Shown here one piece after another: positions 1-9,115 of a DNA stretch of 64,000 nucleotides. Location of the stretch: positions 1,116,001-1,180,000 of the forward strand of contig OZ244887.1 of the NCBI GenBank assembly GCA_965221415.1, written 5' to 3'. The number at the start of each line of letters is the position of its first letter. Position 1 is the first letter of the stretch. The translations under genes were made by a program, and so were the position numbers. The notes under the pieces are model-generated. The model did no database searches. It worked only from the letters and a program-made list of their open reading frames with translations, and was not told where the DNA came from. This DNA is from UBA8337 sp965221415. Lineage in GTDB: Bacteria; Pseudomonadota; Alphaproteobacteria; RS24.

Positions 1-1936
1 GCCCCGGACGATACAGTGCCCCAAGCGCGATAATATCGGTAAAACTATCAGGCTTCATTTTGCGCAGCGCATCGCGCATACCTGCGCTTTCAAGCTGAAA
101 CACCCCGACCGTGTCGCCGCGCCCTAAAAGCTCGAACGTCTTTTCATCATCAAGCGGCAGCGCAGCCATATCGACCTCAACGCCCGTGCCCGCCAATAGC
201 TCGACCGCCTTTTCCAACACGGTTAGCGTTTTCAGCCCGAGAAAATCGAACTTCACCAGCCCCGCCTTCTCCACCCATTTCATATTGAACTGCGTGACGG
301 GCATGTCCGATTTCGGGTCGCGATAGAGCGCGACCAATTCTTGCAACGGACGGTCGCCGATAACCACACCCGCCGCATGGGTCGAGGCATGGCGATAGAG
401 GCCTTCCAGTTTCAGACAAATCTCAATCAATTCGGCCACTTGTGGGTCGCTGTCGCGCTCGGCCTGCATGCGCGGCTCGGCGGTAATCGCCTCGGTCAGC
501 GTCACCGGATTGGCGGGATTATTCGGCACCATCTTGCACAGGCGGTCAACCTGCCCATACGGCATTTGCAACACACGCCCAACATCGCGCAACACCGCGC
601 GCGCCTGCAGCTTACCAAAAGTGATGATTTGCGCCACTTGGTCACGACCGTATTTTTCCTGCACATAGGAAATCACCTCGTCGCGGCGCGATTGGCAAAA
701 ATCAATATCAAAATCAGGCATCGACACGCGCTCAGGATTCAAAAATCGCTCGAACAGCAAATCAAACCGCAACGGGTCAAGGTCGGTAATGGTCAACGCC
801 CACGCCACCACCGAACCCGCCCCCGAACCACGACCGGGCCCAACCGCAATGCTCTGCGCCTTCGCCCATTTGATAAAATCCGCCACAATCAGGAAATAAC
901 CGGGGAAACCCATGTCACCAATGACTTTCAACTCAAAATCAAGCCGTTCGCGATAGGCGGCCTCGTCTTTGGCCAGCGTCACATGCGCCAAGCGCGCGTT
1001 CAGGCCATCATGCGCCTGTTGAGTCAATTCGGCCAATTCGTCATGGCTCGAAAAAGCAGGCAAAATCGGCGCATGCTCAGTCGGGCGAAACGCACAGCGT
1101 TGGGCAATTTCCACCGTCATATCCAACGCCTCTGGCACATCGGCAAATAACGCGCACATTTCCTCAGCCGATTTCAACCGATGGTCAGGTGTCAGGCGGC
1201 GACGGTCGGTTTCATTGAGATAGCGTCCCTCCGCAATGCAAATCAGCGCATCATGCGCGCGGTAGTCGTCAGCCGAGGCAAAATACGCCTGATTGGTCGC
1301 CACAAGCGGCACGTCCATTTCATAGGCAAAGGCGATTAAAGCGGCCTCGATATCCTTGTCGGGGCGGTCGCCATAACGTTGAAGTTCTACATAAATATTA
1401 TCTTTAAAGATATTGATATATAATGATAATTTATTTTTTGACTTCGCCGCACGATGGGTCGCCAGCAAGCGATTTATCGGCCCGTCCGGCCCGCCTGTTA
1501 AACAAATTAAACCGTCCGCATGCGTCGCCAAAAAAGCCTCGTCAATTCCCGGCGCGCGGTCGCCCTCCCCCTCGAGATGCGCCGCACTTATCAGCGCCAT
1601 CAAATTCAAATAACCCGTTTGGTTTTTCACCAAAAGCGCGATATCGCCGCCTTCATCTTCGCTGTCCTCGCGCACGCGCAATGTCGCGCCAATAATCGGC
1701 TGCACACCGATATGCGCGGCACTTTCAGCAAATTCCAACGCGCCAAACAGATTATTACGGTCGGTCACCGCCAAAGCAGGCATCCGAGCGGCCTGCGCAA
1801 ATTGCGTCAGCGTCTTAATCGGCAACGCGCTTTCCAACAGCGAATACGCACTATGCGTCCGCAAATGGATGAATTTGGGGCGCATCAGCGCCGCTGCGCC
1901 GTCCTCCGCCCGTTGATTTTCACTAGATGCCGACAT
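1..1936 (-). CDS. dnaE: DNA polymerase III subunit alpha (3' end beyond window)
   Basis: Catalytic subunit of the replicative DNA polymerase III. Only the N-terminal ~645 residues are in the window; the reading frame is open to base 1. An N-terminal PHP domain starts with FIHLRTHSAYSLL (about residues 22-34). The polymerase palm shows MPDFDIDF (about residue 405), carrying the first two catalytic aspartates, and KFDFLGLK near residue 560 with the third. The ATG at 1936 is preceded by a G-rich Shine-Dalgarno stretch (GGGGGG, 1939-1944). It is the last gene visible in the lolC-lolD-dnaE direction. A short AT-rich patch at 1381-1440 keeps the frame and encodes the usual loop before YVELQRYG. The identification is secure. 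Confidence 0.97.
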   Translation of the reverse strand, partial: MSASSENQRAEDGAAALMRPKFIHLRTHSAYSLLESALPIKTLTQFAQAARMPALAVTDRNNLFGALEFAESAAHIGVQPIIGATLRVREDSEDEGGDIALLVKNQTGYLNLMALISAAHLEGEGDRAPGIDEAFLATHADGLICLTGGPDGPINRLLATHRAAKSKNKLSLYINIFKDNIYVELQRYGDRPDKDIEAALIAFAYEMDVPLVATNQAYFASADDYRAHDALICIAEGRYLNETDRRRLTPDHRLKSAEEMCALFADVPEALDMTVEIAQRCAFRPTEHAPILPAFSSHDELAELTQQAHDGLNARLAHVTLAKDEAAYRERLDFELKVIGDMGFPGYFLIVADFIKWAKAQSIAVGPGRGSGAGSVVAWALTITDLDPLRFDLLFERFLNPERVSMPDFDIDFCQSRRDEVISYVQEKYGRDQVAQIITFGKLQARAVLRDVGRVLQMPYGQVDRLCKMVPNNPANPVTLTEAITAEPRMQAERDSDPQVAELIEICLKLEGLYRHASTHAAGVVIGDRPLQELVALYRDPKSDMPVTQFNMKWVEKAGLVKFDFLGLKTLTVLEKAVELLAGTGVEVDMAALPLDDEKTFELLGRGDTVGVFQLESAGMRDALRKMKPDSFTDIIALGALYRPG

Positions 1937-2038
1937 GTCCCCCCGCCAAAAACGCCGATAGAATCACCATAGTTTAGCGCAGCAAACGCATGTGTCAGCC
2001 TCGACGTGCCACCGCGTGCCAGTTTCAGGGGGATAAAA

Positions 2039-2140
2039 CTAGCCAGCGAGTGCTTGGCCGATAGATCCCCACATAACAATCGCGGTGCCCATGGCCAGCA
2101 AAGTGCAGACAGCAAGAATATCTTCGATTAAATTTTGCAT
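2039..2140 (-). CDS. 33-residue putative membrane micro-protein
   Basis: A short open frame, MQNLIEDILAVCTLLAMGTA followed by IVMWGSIGQALAG, of unknown function. Residues ~8-28 form one hydrophobic helix, so a single-pass inner-membrane peptide is likely. Support for a real gene: the ATG has a perfect AGGAG at 2148-2152 with a 7-base spacer, and a consensus-like promoter (2162-2190) ends about 22 bases upstream. It lies between lolD and dnaE in the same orientation, so dnaE may share its transcript. Homologues could not be searched here. The alternative is that it is a leader peptide or chance frame in the dnaE 5' region. Confidence 0.5.
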   Translation of the reverse strand: MQNLIEDILAVCTLLAMGTAIVMWGSIGQALAG

Positions 2141-2161
2141 ATCAAATCTCCTATTGCGGAT

Positions 2162-2190
2162 ACTATGTTCTTGTTTTGTTCTTTTGTCAA
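2162..2190 (-). promoter_or_regulatory. sigma70-type promoter for micro-ORF and dnaE
   Basis: On the minus strand TTGACA (2190-2185) is followed by a 17-base spacer and CATAGT (2167-2162). It sits just after the lolD stop and 22 bases before the micro-ORF start, giving dnaE transcription independent of the long upstream operon. Confidence 0.6.
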
Positions 2191-2219
2191 CCCAAAAGAA
2201 AGGCGCAGATTCTCAGGAT

Positions 2220-2900
2220 TTATTCAGAAATGAGTTGCCCGTCGCGCAGCCGCACGATGCGGTCGGCATGCGCCGCCAATTCCATATCATGCGTGGCCAA
2301 TAGCACCGCCGCGCCGCGCGCGCGTGCCTCGCTCAACAGCACGGCCGCGACTTTCTCGCCCGCAGTGCTATCGAGGCTGCCGGTCGGCTCATCGGCCAGC
2401 ACCAAGGCAGGATGATGCGACAGGGCGCGGGCAATCGCCACGCGTTGTTGTTCGCCGCCCGATAATTGCGATGGCAAATGCCCCGCGCGGTCGCTCAAAT
2501 CGAGTTTATCGAGCAGAGCCGCCGCCGTTTCAGAAGCTTGGCGTTTGCCGTGGCCGGCCAATCGCGATGGCATCGCCACATTTTCTTGCGCGGTGAACTC
2601 GGGCAGCAAATTATGGAACTGATAAACAAAGCCAATATGTGCAAGCCGCAGTGCCGTGCGCGCGGCCTCACCGACCTCTGCGACATCCTCCTCGCCGCGC
2701 AATATTATCACGCCGCTTTCAGGGCGTTCGAGCAGTCCTGCAATATGCAGCAGGCTCGATTTGCCCGAACCGCTTGGCCCCACCAGTGCGACGACTTCGC
2801 CTTTGGCGATATCGAGCGACGCGCCGCGCAAGACGTGCAGCGTGCGCGTGCCTTGCTGAAAGCGTTGGTGAATATCGCGAAGGGCGAAATGGCTACTCAT
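2220..2900 (-). CDS. lolD: Lipoprotein-releasing ABC transporter ATP-binding protein LolD
   Basis: ATPase of the LolCDE-type machine that extracts outer-membrane lipoproteins from the inner membrane. At 226 residues it has the family length. Walker A is GPSGSGKSS (41-49), the Q-loop Q94, the ABC signature LSGGEQQR (146-153), Walker B LVLADEP (166-172) and the switch histidine H204. Its start overlaps the 3' end of the permease gene by 8 bases, so the two are translationally coupled. As in other alphaproteobacteria it is paired with a single permease gene rather than separate lolC and lolE. Confidence 0.95.
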   Translation of the reverse strand: MSSHFALRDIHQRFQQGTRTLHVLRGASLDIAKGEVVALVGPSGSGKSSLLHIAGLLERPESGVIILRGEEDVAEVGEAARTALRLAHIGFVYQFHNLLPEFTAQENVAMPSRLAGHGKRQASETAAALLDKLDLSDRAGHLPSQLSGGEQQRVAIARALSHHPALVLADEPTGSLDSTAGEKVAAVLLSEARARGAAVLLATHDMELAAHADRIVRLRDGQLISE

Positions 2901-4146
2901 TTCTCAGCGCCTCCACTGGCTCTAGCGATGCCGCGCGCCATGCGGGATAAAGCGTTGAAAGAAACGATAGTGTCAGCGCCATGGCCGTCACTTGCATCAG
3001 GTCTGTGGGCAGCACCAGTGCGGGCATGCGCTCGAGGAAATACACTTCCGCTGGAAACAGATTAGCCCCCGTTGCCCAAATGAGAAACTGGCGGATTTCT
3101 TCGATATAGGCGCAGAACACTATGCCGAGGCCAACGCCGGCTATCGTTCCCAACACGCCGATGCTCGCGCCAGTGATGAAAAACACCCGCAAGATAAGCC
3201 CTTTCGATGCCCCCATCGTGCGCAACACAGCGATATCGTGGCCTTTGTCGCGCACCAACATGACCAATCCAGAGACAATGTTCAGCGCCGCGACGAGCAG
3301 TATCATCGTCAAGATGAGGAACATCACATTGCGCTCGACTTCCAACGCGCCGGCCAATGTTCTGTTTGCCTGTTTCCAATCGACCACATAATGGCCATCG
3401 CCCGCCACGCGGCGCAGCTCGGTCGCGTAATGGTCAATTTTGTCAGGGTCATCAAGCACAATATCAACCGACCCTTGCGTGTTGCTCAGGCCAAAAAACT
3501 GGCTCGCGGCGGCCATCGGGACGAATGTGTAATTCAAATCATATTCCGACAGACCGATGCGGAAAATCGCCACCAGTTTAAACCGATGCAAGCGCGGTGC
3601 CGTGCCAAACGGTGTGACTGTACCGCGCGGCGAAATCAGCGATATGCTATCGCCCAATTCCAGCCCGTAATGCGCGGCAAGGCGCGCACCCACCGCGATT
3701 GATTTATTGCCAATTAAATCGTCTAGCGACCCCGCCACGATATTGCCATCGAGGCTTGGCAGCTGCTTCAATTTATCAAGCGGCAGCCCGCGCACCACCA
3801 CGCCACGCGTCGCATTTCCCGAGGTCAGCATCGCCTGACCATCAATCAACGGCGTTGCGAACACCACGCCATCCGTCGCCTCAATCCGTTTAATCAAGCC
3901 GTCGCGGTCGGTGAAGTCGCCCGTATAAGCCTGAATCGTCGCATGACCATTCACGCCCAATATGCGCTCGAGCAAATCGGCACGAAAACCCGTCATCACC
4001 GCCATCACGACAATCAGCGTCGCAACGCCGAGCATAATCCCCAAAAACGAAATCCCCGCAATCACCGAGATAAAACTCTCGCGCCGCCGCGACCGCAAAT
4101 AGCGGCCAGCAATCTGCCATTCCAATGCGCTAAAAGCTCGCGTCAC
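2893..4146 (-). CDS. lolC: Lipoprotein-releasing ABC transporter permease (LolC/LolE family)
   Basis: Inner-membrane permease partner of LolD. Its 417 residues show the MacB/FtsX-type plan: a first membrane helix at about 27-51, a large periplasmic domain at about 52-270, then three helices near 273-300, 315-350 and 383-405. The N-terminal RYLRSRRRESFISVIAG block is typical of LolC/LolE. It overlaps proS by 4 bases upstream and lolD by 8 bases downstream, so proS-lolC-lolD form a coupled unit. Only one permease gene is present here; in alphaproteobacteria a homodimer is the usual expectation. Confidence 0.93.
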   Translation of the reverse strand: MTRAFSALEWQIAGRYLRSRRRESFISVIAGISFLGIMLGVATLIVVMAVMTGFRADLLERILGVNGHATIQAYTGDFTDRDGLIKRIEATDGVVFATPLIDGQAMLTSGNATRGVVVRGLPLDKLKQLPSLDGNIVAGSLDDLIGNKSIAVGARLAAHYGLELGDSISLISPRGTVTPFGTAPRLHRFKLVAIFRIGLSEYDLNYTFVPMAAASQFFGLSNTQGSVDIVLDDPDKIDHYATELRRVAGDGHYVVDWKQANRTLAGALEVERNVMFLILTMILLVAALNIVSGLVMLVRDKGHDIAVLRTMGASKGLILRVFFITGASIGVLGTIAGVGLGIVFCAYIEEIRQFLIWATGANLFPAEVYFLERMPALVLPTDLMQVTAMALTLSFLSTLYPAWRAASLEPVEALRNE

Positions 4147-5480
4147 GCTATCTTCTCTCCAACTGGCGGGGCGGACATCAACGCCACGGCACTTTTCATA
4201 TCCAGAACCTGTTTCTCGCCCGTCGCCCGATTTTTAACTTCGACCTCGCCCGCCTCAGCCCCACGCGGACCAATGACCGCTTGCCACGGCAGACCAATCA
4301 AATCCATGCCAGAGAATTTCGCACCGGCGCGCTCGTCTCTATCATCATATAAAACATCAAGGCCGCTTTGTGACAATTCGCTATAAAGCGTCTCGCACAT
4401 CGCATCGCAAGCCGCATCGCCCGATTTCAAATTAATCAGCCCGATATGAAACGGCGCGACTGGCCATGGCCAAATAATACCGTCATCATCGTGGCTTGCC
4501 TCAATAATGCCGCCCACCAGACGCGACACGCCAATGCCATATGAGCCACTATGCAGCAGCGTATCTTTGCCATCAGCGCCCGCGACTTTTGCACCCATCG
4601 CTTCGGAATATTTCGTGCCGAAATAGAAAATATGTCCAACCTCAATGCCGCGTGCGGTCAGCTGCTTATCGGCTGGCACTTGGTCGGCAAACATATCGGC
4701 ATCGTGCAACTCATCTGAACGCGCATAATATTGCGTGAAGTTTTCAATCACCGAGGTCAAGTCGCCATCATAATCTGCGTCTGGCACGGGCTGGTCGAGA
4801 ATATCGGCATGGCAAAAAACCTCCGACTCGCCCGTGTCAGCCAAAATGATAAACTCGTGGCTCAAATCGCCACCAATCGGCCCCGTGTCAGCCGCCACGG
4901 GCATCGCCTTCAGTCCCATGCGGCGAAAGCTACGCAAATACGCCACGAACATTTTATAATAGGCCGTGCGCGCCGCGGCCTCATCAATATCGAAGCTATA
5001 GCCGTCTTTCATTAGAAACTCGCGGCCTCGCATCACGCCGAAGCGCGGGCGGATTTCATCGCGGAATTTCCACTGAATATGATACAGATTTTTCGGCAGC
5101 TCTTTATAGCTTGCGACATTGTCGCGAAAGATTTGCGTAATCAGCTCTTCATTTGTTGGCCCATAGAGCAGTCCCCTATCGTGGCGGTCGGTGATGCGCA
5201 GCATTTCTTTGCCGTAATCCTCATAGCGACCCGACTCACGCCAAATATCTGCCGATTGCAATGTCGGCATGAGCATTTCAATCGCGCCGGCTTTATTTTG
5301 CTCTTCGCGGACAATGGTCTCAATTTTGCGCAGCACGCGCAAACCCAATGGCAGCCAACTATAAATGCCCGCCGCGCTTTGGCGCACCAGTCCCGCGCGC
5401 AACATCAGGCGATGCGAGACAATCTGCGCTTCGGCTGGGTTCTCTTTCAAAGTCGGCAGAAAATAATTCGACAGACGCAT
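4143..5480 (-). CDS. proS: Proline--tRNA ligase, short alphaproteobacterial type
   Basis: Class II aminoacyl-tRNA synthetase charging tRNA-Pro. It has 445 residues, against ~570 for the E. coli enzyme. The insertion (INS) editing domain between motifs 2 and 3 is absent, the known alphaproteobacterial short form. Motif 2 is seen as FRDEIRPRFGVMRGREFLMK (about residues 138-157), motif 3 as GSYGIGVSRLVGG, and a C-terminal anticodon-binding domain follows. With no INS domain, deacylation of Ala-tRNA-Pro would depend on a separate trans-editing protein, not found in this window. An AGGAAA Shine-Dalgarno precedes the ATG. Confidence 0.96.
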   Translation of the reverse strand: MRLSNYFLPTLKENPAEAQIVSHRLMLRAGLVRQSAAGIYSWLPLGLRVLRKIETIVREEQNKAGAIEMLMPTLQSADIWRESGRYEDYGKEMLRITDRHDRGLLYGPTNEELITQIFRDNVASYKELPKNLYHIQWKFRDEIRPRFGVMRGREFLMKDGYSFDIDEAAARTAYYKMFVAYLRSFRRMGLKAMPVAADTGPIGGDLSHEFIILADTGESEVFCHADILDQPVPDADYDGDLTSVIENFTQYYARSDELHDADMFADQVPADKQLTARGIEVGHIFYFGTKYSEAMGAKVAGADGKDTLLHSGSYGIGVSRLVGGIIEASHDDDGIIWPWPVAPFHIGLINLKSGDAACDAMCETLYSELSQSGLDVLYDDRDERAGAKFSGMDLIGLPWQAVIGPRGAEAGEVEVKNRATGEKQVLDMKSAVALMSAPPVGEKIA

Positions 5481-5538
5481 GGGGTTTCCTTTAAGTCATC
5501 TCACTGGGTTAACTCTTAGCATGACCTTGGGCGCACGC

Positions 5539-5811
5539 CTATCTTTCACCAATAAAATTTGGCACGAAATCCGCCAAAGCACCACTCGTCAGCAGCCAAT
5601 AAACGCCTAAGTAAAACATCGCCGACACCAATGTCGTGATGAGTATTTTGCGCAGCATGCGCGGGCGCACAGGCGCACTGCGCGCCGAGCCGGGGACGAC
5701 ATCACCCGCCTCTTCTTGGCTCACAACCCCGAAGGGCAGCACCATGAACAATGTCAAAAACCAGACAATGCCATAAATCGCAAAGCCAAAGATAAATCCA
5801 ATTTCGATCAC
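5539..5811 (-). CDS. DUF1467 family small membrane protein
   Basis: A 90-residue protein with two membrane helices (about residues 4-28 and 56-78) joined by an acidic/basic cytoplasmic loop; function unknown. The family is characteristic of alphaproteobacteria and is often found between rnj and proS, as here. The start is GTG (5811), preceded by a run of G residues that can serve as Shine-Dalgarno, 12 bases after the rnj stop. The conserved position suggests co-transcription rather than a proven role with RNase J or ProS. Confidence 0.85.
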   Translation of the reverse strand: MIEIGFIFGFAIYGIVWFLTLFMVLPFGVVSQEEAGDVVPGSARSAPVRPRMLRKILITTLVSAMFYLGVYWLLTSGALADFVPNFIGER

Positions 5812-5823
5812 CCTAGCCCCCTG

Positions 5824-7512
5824 TTAAACTTCTACGAAGCTCACATGCACCATCGGTTTTTTACCCCAACGACGCATCATCTCGCGGGCAACCTCGACGC
5901 TAATCTGGTGTTCGTCCTGTATTGGCGTCAGTCTGCCGTTTGACGGTATCGCACGCTCCACCGCATCCACCGCCCAATCATGCAGCTTCACCGTGCCATC
6001 ATCCTCTGGTATGCCGATGAGCGCGACTTCAAAACGTCCCGCCAATCGTTCGGTCGCGTCAATCGGAATCGCCACAAACACCATGCCATTATGCGACACT
6101 TTGCGGCGTTCACTGGTCGCCGCCGACGTGTCCGTCGTGATAATCGACCCATCAATATGCAGCCGCCCACTGGGTACCGTATTAAGAACCTCGGTGGGCG
6201 CAGGCGCAAGGCGCACCATATCGCCATTATGAATCCGCAACGGTTCTGGCACACCCAATTCTGCCGCCAATGCCGCATGGGCAATCAAATGGCGATGCTC
6301 GCCATGCACCGGAATCGCCGCACGCGGACGCACCCAGCTATACATATCCGCCAACTCATCGCGACGCGGATGACCCGACACATGAATATCCTCGCCGCTT
6401 GGCGTAATAACCTCGACATCCAACTCCGCCAGCCTGTTGTGCAATGACAGAATTTCCTTTTCATTGCCCGGTATCATTCTCGATGAAAAAATTACCCTGT
6501 CGCCCGCCTCTAGCGTTAAATGCGCATGCCTGCCAGTCGCCATACGCCCCAGTGCCGCATTGTTCTCGCCCTGACTGCCCGTACAGCAAATCAATATACT
6601 TTCGGGCGGCAAATGACCCGCATCCTGTTCTTCAATCACTTCAGGAAAAGAGGTGAGATAACCTGTTTTATACGCCGCCCGATAAATCTTATGCATCCCC
6701 ATCCCCGCCAAACACAAACGCCGTCCAGTTTTGACCGCGACTGCGGCAATGCTCGTCAGCCGTGCTACATTCGACGCAAATGTCGTGATAATCACGCGCC
6801 CTGTGCTGCCCGCGACGACTTCTTCAAGCATCCGAGCAACATCCGCCTCAGACCCCGAACGCCCCGACAATAATACATTGGTACTGTCGCAAACCATCGC
6901 ATCAATGCCTTTATCGCCCCACGCCTTTAGATGGTCGACTTGCACGGGTTCGCCAATGATTGGGTCGGGGTCGATTTTCCAATCCCCCGTATGTAGCGCA
7001 CGATAGCCGCCCGCCTCAATCGCCAACGCACTTGGCTCGGCAGTCGAGTGGGTCAGGTGAATATAATCAATGGAAAACGGCCCTAACTCTAAATGCGCAT
7101 TTTCTTCGATGATATGCAGCGGCACGTCGTCGAGCAATCCGCGCCGCGACAGCTTCTCGCTAACCAGTTCTGCGGTAAACGGCGTGGCGTAAATCGGACA
7201 TTGCAAATACGGCCATAAATAAGCGACCGCGCCAATATGGTCTTCGTGGCCATGCGTCAACAGTAACCCGTGCAGGCGGTCTTTATAGGTTTCAATAAAG
7301 CTGAGGTCGGCGGTGATGATGTCGATGCCCGGGTCATGGTGGTTGGCAAAAATGACGCCCAAGTCGACCATAATCCAATCGCGTTTTTTTGTCGCCCCCG
7401 CCCCGCTCGGGCCAAAGCCGTAGAGATTGCAATTCATGCCAATCTCACCTGTGCCGCCCAATGGCAGAAACACGAGCTCATTATCTTGTTCGCTTATCTT
7501 ATTGACCTCCAT
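5824..7512 (-). CDS. rnj: Ribonuclease J
   Basis: Metallo-beta-lactamase/beta-CASP ribonuclease (5' exonuclease and endonuclease) in mRNA and rRNA processing. 562 residues. The FLPLGGTGEIGMN block lies near the start and the zinc-binding HGHEDHIGA motif near residue 80; beta-CASP and C-terminal domains follow. The frame is open further upstream, but the ATG at 7512 gives the family-standard N terminus (MEVNKISEQDNELVFLPLGG). It overlaps the end of pyrF by 14 bases (TTTGATGGAGGTCAATAA), so translation is probably coupled to pyrF. Confidence 0.95.
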   Translation of the reverse strand: MEVNKISEQDNELVFLPLGGTGEIGMNCNLYGFGPSGAGATKKRDWIMVDLGVIFANHHDPGIDIITADLSFIETYKDRLHGLLLTHGHEDHIGAVAYLWPYLQCPIYATPFTAELVSEKLSRRGLLDDVPLHIIEENAHLELGPFSIDYIHLTHSTAEPSALAIEAGGYRALHTGDWKIDPDPIIGEPVQVDHLKAWGDKGIDAMVCDSTNVLLSGRSGSEADVARMLEEVVAGSTGRVIITTFASNVARLTSIAAVAVKTGRRLCLAGMGMHKIYRAAYKTGYLTSFPEVIEEQDAGHLPPESILICCTGSQGENNAALGRMATGRHAHLTLEAGDRVIFSSRMIPGNEKEILSLHNRLAELDVEVITPSGEDIHVSGHPRRDELADMYSWVRPRAAIPVHGEHRHLIAHAALAAELGVPEPLRIHNGDMVRLAPAPTEVLNTVPSGRLHIDGSIITTDTSAATSERRKVSHNGMVFVAIPIDATERLAGRFEVALIGIPEDDGTVKLHDWAVDAVERAIPSNGRLTPIQDEHQISVEVAREMMRRWGKKPMVHVSFVEV

Positions 7513-8266
7513 CAAAGCCAACTTCAACACTTTCGCGAAAAGCGCGGGCGGCGCGAACTGGGTCATCAGCATTGGCAATTCCCCTTGAAGCAGAAAGTAT
7601 AATGTTTTTGCCCGCAGCCGACATAGCGCGTGCGGCATCGCCACCTTGAGCACCAAGACCCGGAGCCAAAACCCAAGCATCAGTCACCGCGCGGATTCGC
7701 GCCATCGCCTCTGGCTGGGTTGCCCCGACAACCAGACCAACATTATCACCCCACGCTTTGGCGGTCTCGCTTAGATGAACATAGAGCGGCGCGTCAGCGA
7801 TGGGCAGGCTTTGAAAATCCTCGCTCGACGGATTGCTGGTGCGCGCCAAAACAAACACACCTTTTCCTTCGTATTCCGTAAAAGGCAACACGGTATCCGA
7901 ACCCATATAGGCATTAACCGTCACCGCATCGACATTTCTTTGCACAAAACTTCCATGTGCATAGGCATCCGCTACAGGGCCAATGTCATTGTGCTTATGG
8001 TCGAGAATAACGGGCAGATTACGCGCATGCGCAATTTCGGTGATGTCGGCAATAACGTCCGCTTTTAGCGCATAATAAAATGCGCCCTGCAGTTTTACGC
8101 AACAGATATACGGCTCTACTTTGTCGATTAAATCAGCAGCCCAATCAATAATGGCTTGCGGGTCGTTACGGAAATCGTCCCTTTGGAAATCGGGGTCTAT
8201 TCCCAAAGCAATTTTGCTATTTTTGCTTTCTTGCTGTTCCCGAACTGCTGTAAAAAAGCTCTTCAT
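7499..8266 (-). CDS. pyrF: Orotidine 5'-phosphate decarboxylase (type 2)
   Basis: Decarboxylates OMP to UMP, the last step of de novo pyrimidine synthesis. 255 residues in a TIM-barrel pattern. Active-site elements: LGIDPDF (aspartate near residue 23), CVKLQ (lysine near residue 56) and LDHKHNDIG (about residues 91-99) with the D-x-K-x-x-D triad. ARTSNPSS and the overall length fit the 'type 2' PyrF subfamily rather than the ~230-residue type 1 common in this class. Shine-Dalgarno AAGGATAAG precedes the ATG. It lies between birA and rnj, where coaX is often found in related genomes, and the region just upstream is AT-rich. Confidence 0.93.
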   Translation of the reverse strand: MKSFFTAVREQQESKNSKIALGIDPDFQRDDFRNDPQAIIDWAADLIDKVEPYICCVKLQGAFYYALKADVIADITEIAHARNLPVILDHKHNDIGPVADAYAHGSFVQRNVDAVTVNAYMGSDTVLPFTEYEGKGVFVLARTSNPSSEDFQSLPIADAPLYVHLSETAKAWGDNVGLVVGATQPEAMARIRAVTDAWVLAPGLGAQGGDAARAMSAAGKNIILSASRGIANADDPVRAARAFRESVEVGFDGGQ

Positions 8267-8327
8267 CTTATCCTTACTCCGAAAATATCACCAATTGATT
8301 AAGTTTCCACTTGAGACGAACTCAAAA

Positions 8328-9110
8328 CTAACAGTTTAAATTATTTGCCCCTTCTGTCGGGAAATACACGTCGCCTGCATCAATCTTGTGGTGCGCCCCT
8401 GTTTCATCTTGTAACAGTAATGCGCCTTTCTCATCAATATCTAAAAAAGTACCCGTGATTTCTGTCTGTTCCAAGCGCGCCGTCATCGGTTGACCCAGCC
8501 CATGCGCAACCATACGCCACGCGTTCAGCACAGTGGCAAAGCCATTTATCTGCCAATGCCGATAAAGCGTATCAAAAGCTGCGGCCAAAACCTCCAGCGC
8601 TTCTAAATGACTGGGGGCTGCGCCCTTCACCGCCAAAATATTGGTCGCAGGATAAGGCGTGTCATCGGGGTGCGTTGTTAGGTTCAGCCCAAGCCCGATG
8701 GCCAACCATCCAAGCTTATTATTTTGCATCGCGCTTTCGAGCAAAATCCCCGACGCTTTCGCCCCATCAATCAGCACATCATTCGGCCATTTTAACGTGA
8801 CCGCCGCCGCATCGCCGATAAAATGGCGCACCGTATGCTCGAGCGCCAAACCAGCGACAAACCCCAATTGTCCCGCTTCATGCGTATCCATTTTCGACAC
8901 CACATTATGCGGCAAATATAATGTTGCCATCAGATTGCCCGTCGGCGAAACCCACCTGCGCCCGCGTCGTCCGCGTCCTGCGGTCTGCTGGTCGGCGATA
9001 ATCCACGTTGCCGCCATCGTCTTATCGGCAGCCATGCGGCGCGCTTCTTCATTCGTGCTATCCACCGTTCCAAGATGGCGCAACTCGTATCCGTTGGGGA
9101 GGTTCGTCAC
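8328..9110 (-). CDS. birA: Biotin--[acetyl-CoA-carboxylase] ligase
   Basis: Activates biotin to biotinyl-AMP and transfers it to the lysine of biotin carboxyl carrier protein. 260 residues. The GRGRRGRRWVSPTGNL adenylate-binding loop is at about residues 45-60 and KWPNDVL near residue 105. There is no N-terminal helix-turn-helix, so this is the ligase-only class and not a biotin repressor. The start codon is GTG (9110), 5 bases after the nuoN stop, making it the tail of the nuo operon, the usual alphaproteobacterial arrangement. Confidence 0.94.
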   Translation of the reverse strand: MTNLPNGYELRHLGTVDSTNEEARRMAADKTMAATWIIADQQTAGRGRRGRRWVSPTGNLMATLYLPHNVVSKMDTHEAGQLGFVAGLALEHTVRHFIGDAAAVTLKWPNDVLIDGAKASGILLESAMQNNKLGWLAIGLGLNLTTHPDDTPYPATNILAVKGAAPSHLEALEVLAAAFDTLYRHWQINGFATVLNAWRMVAHGLGQPMTARLEQTEITGTFLDIDEKGALLLQDETGAHHKIDAGDVYFPTEGANNLNC

Positions 9111-9115
9111 TCGTG

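Noticed and set aside
341..1150. 269-residue open frame on the plus strand
   Set aside because: It is antisense to dnaE, whose protein is clearly conserved, and has no recognisable domain or ribosome site.
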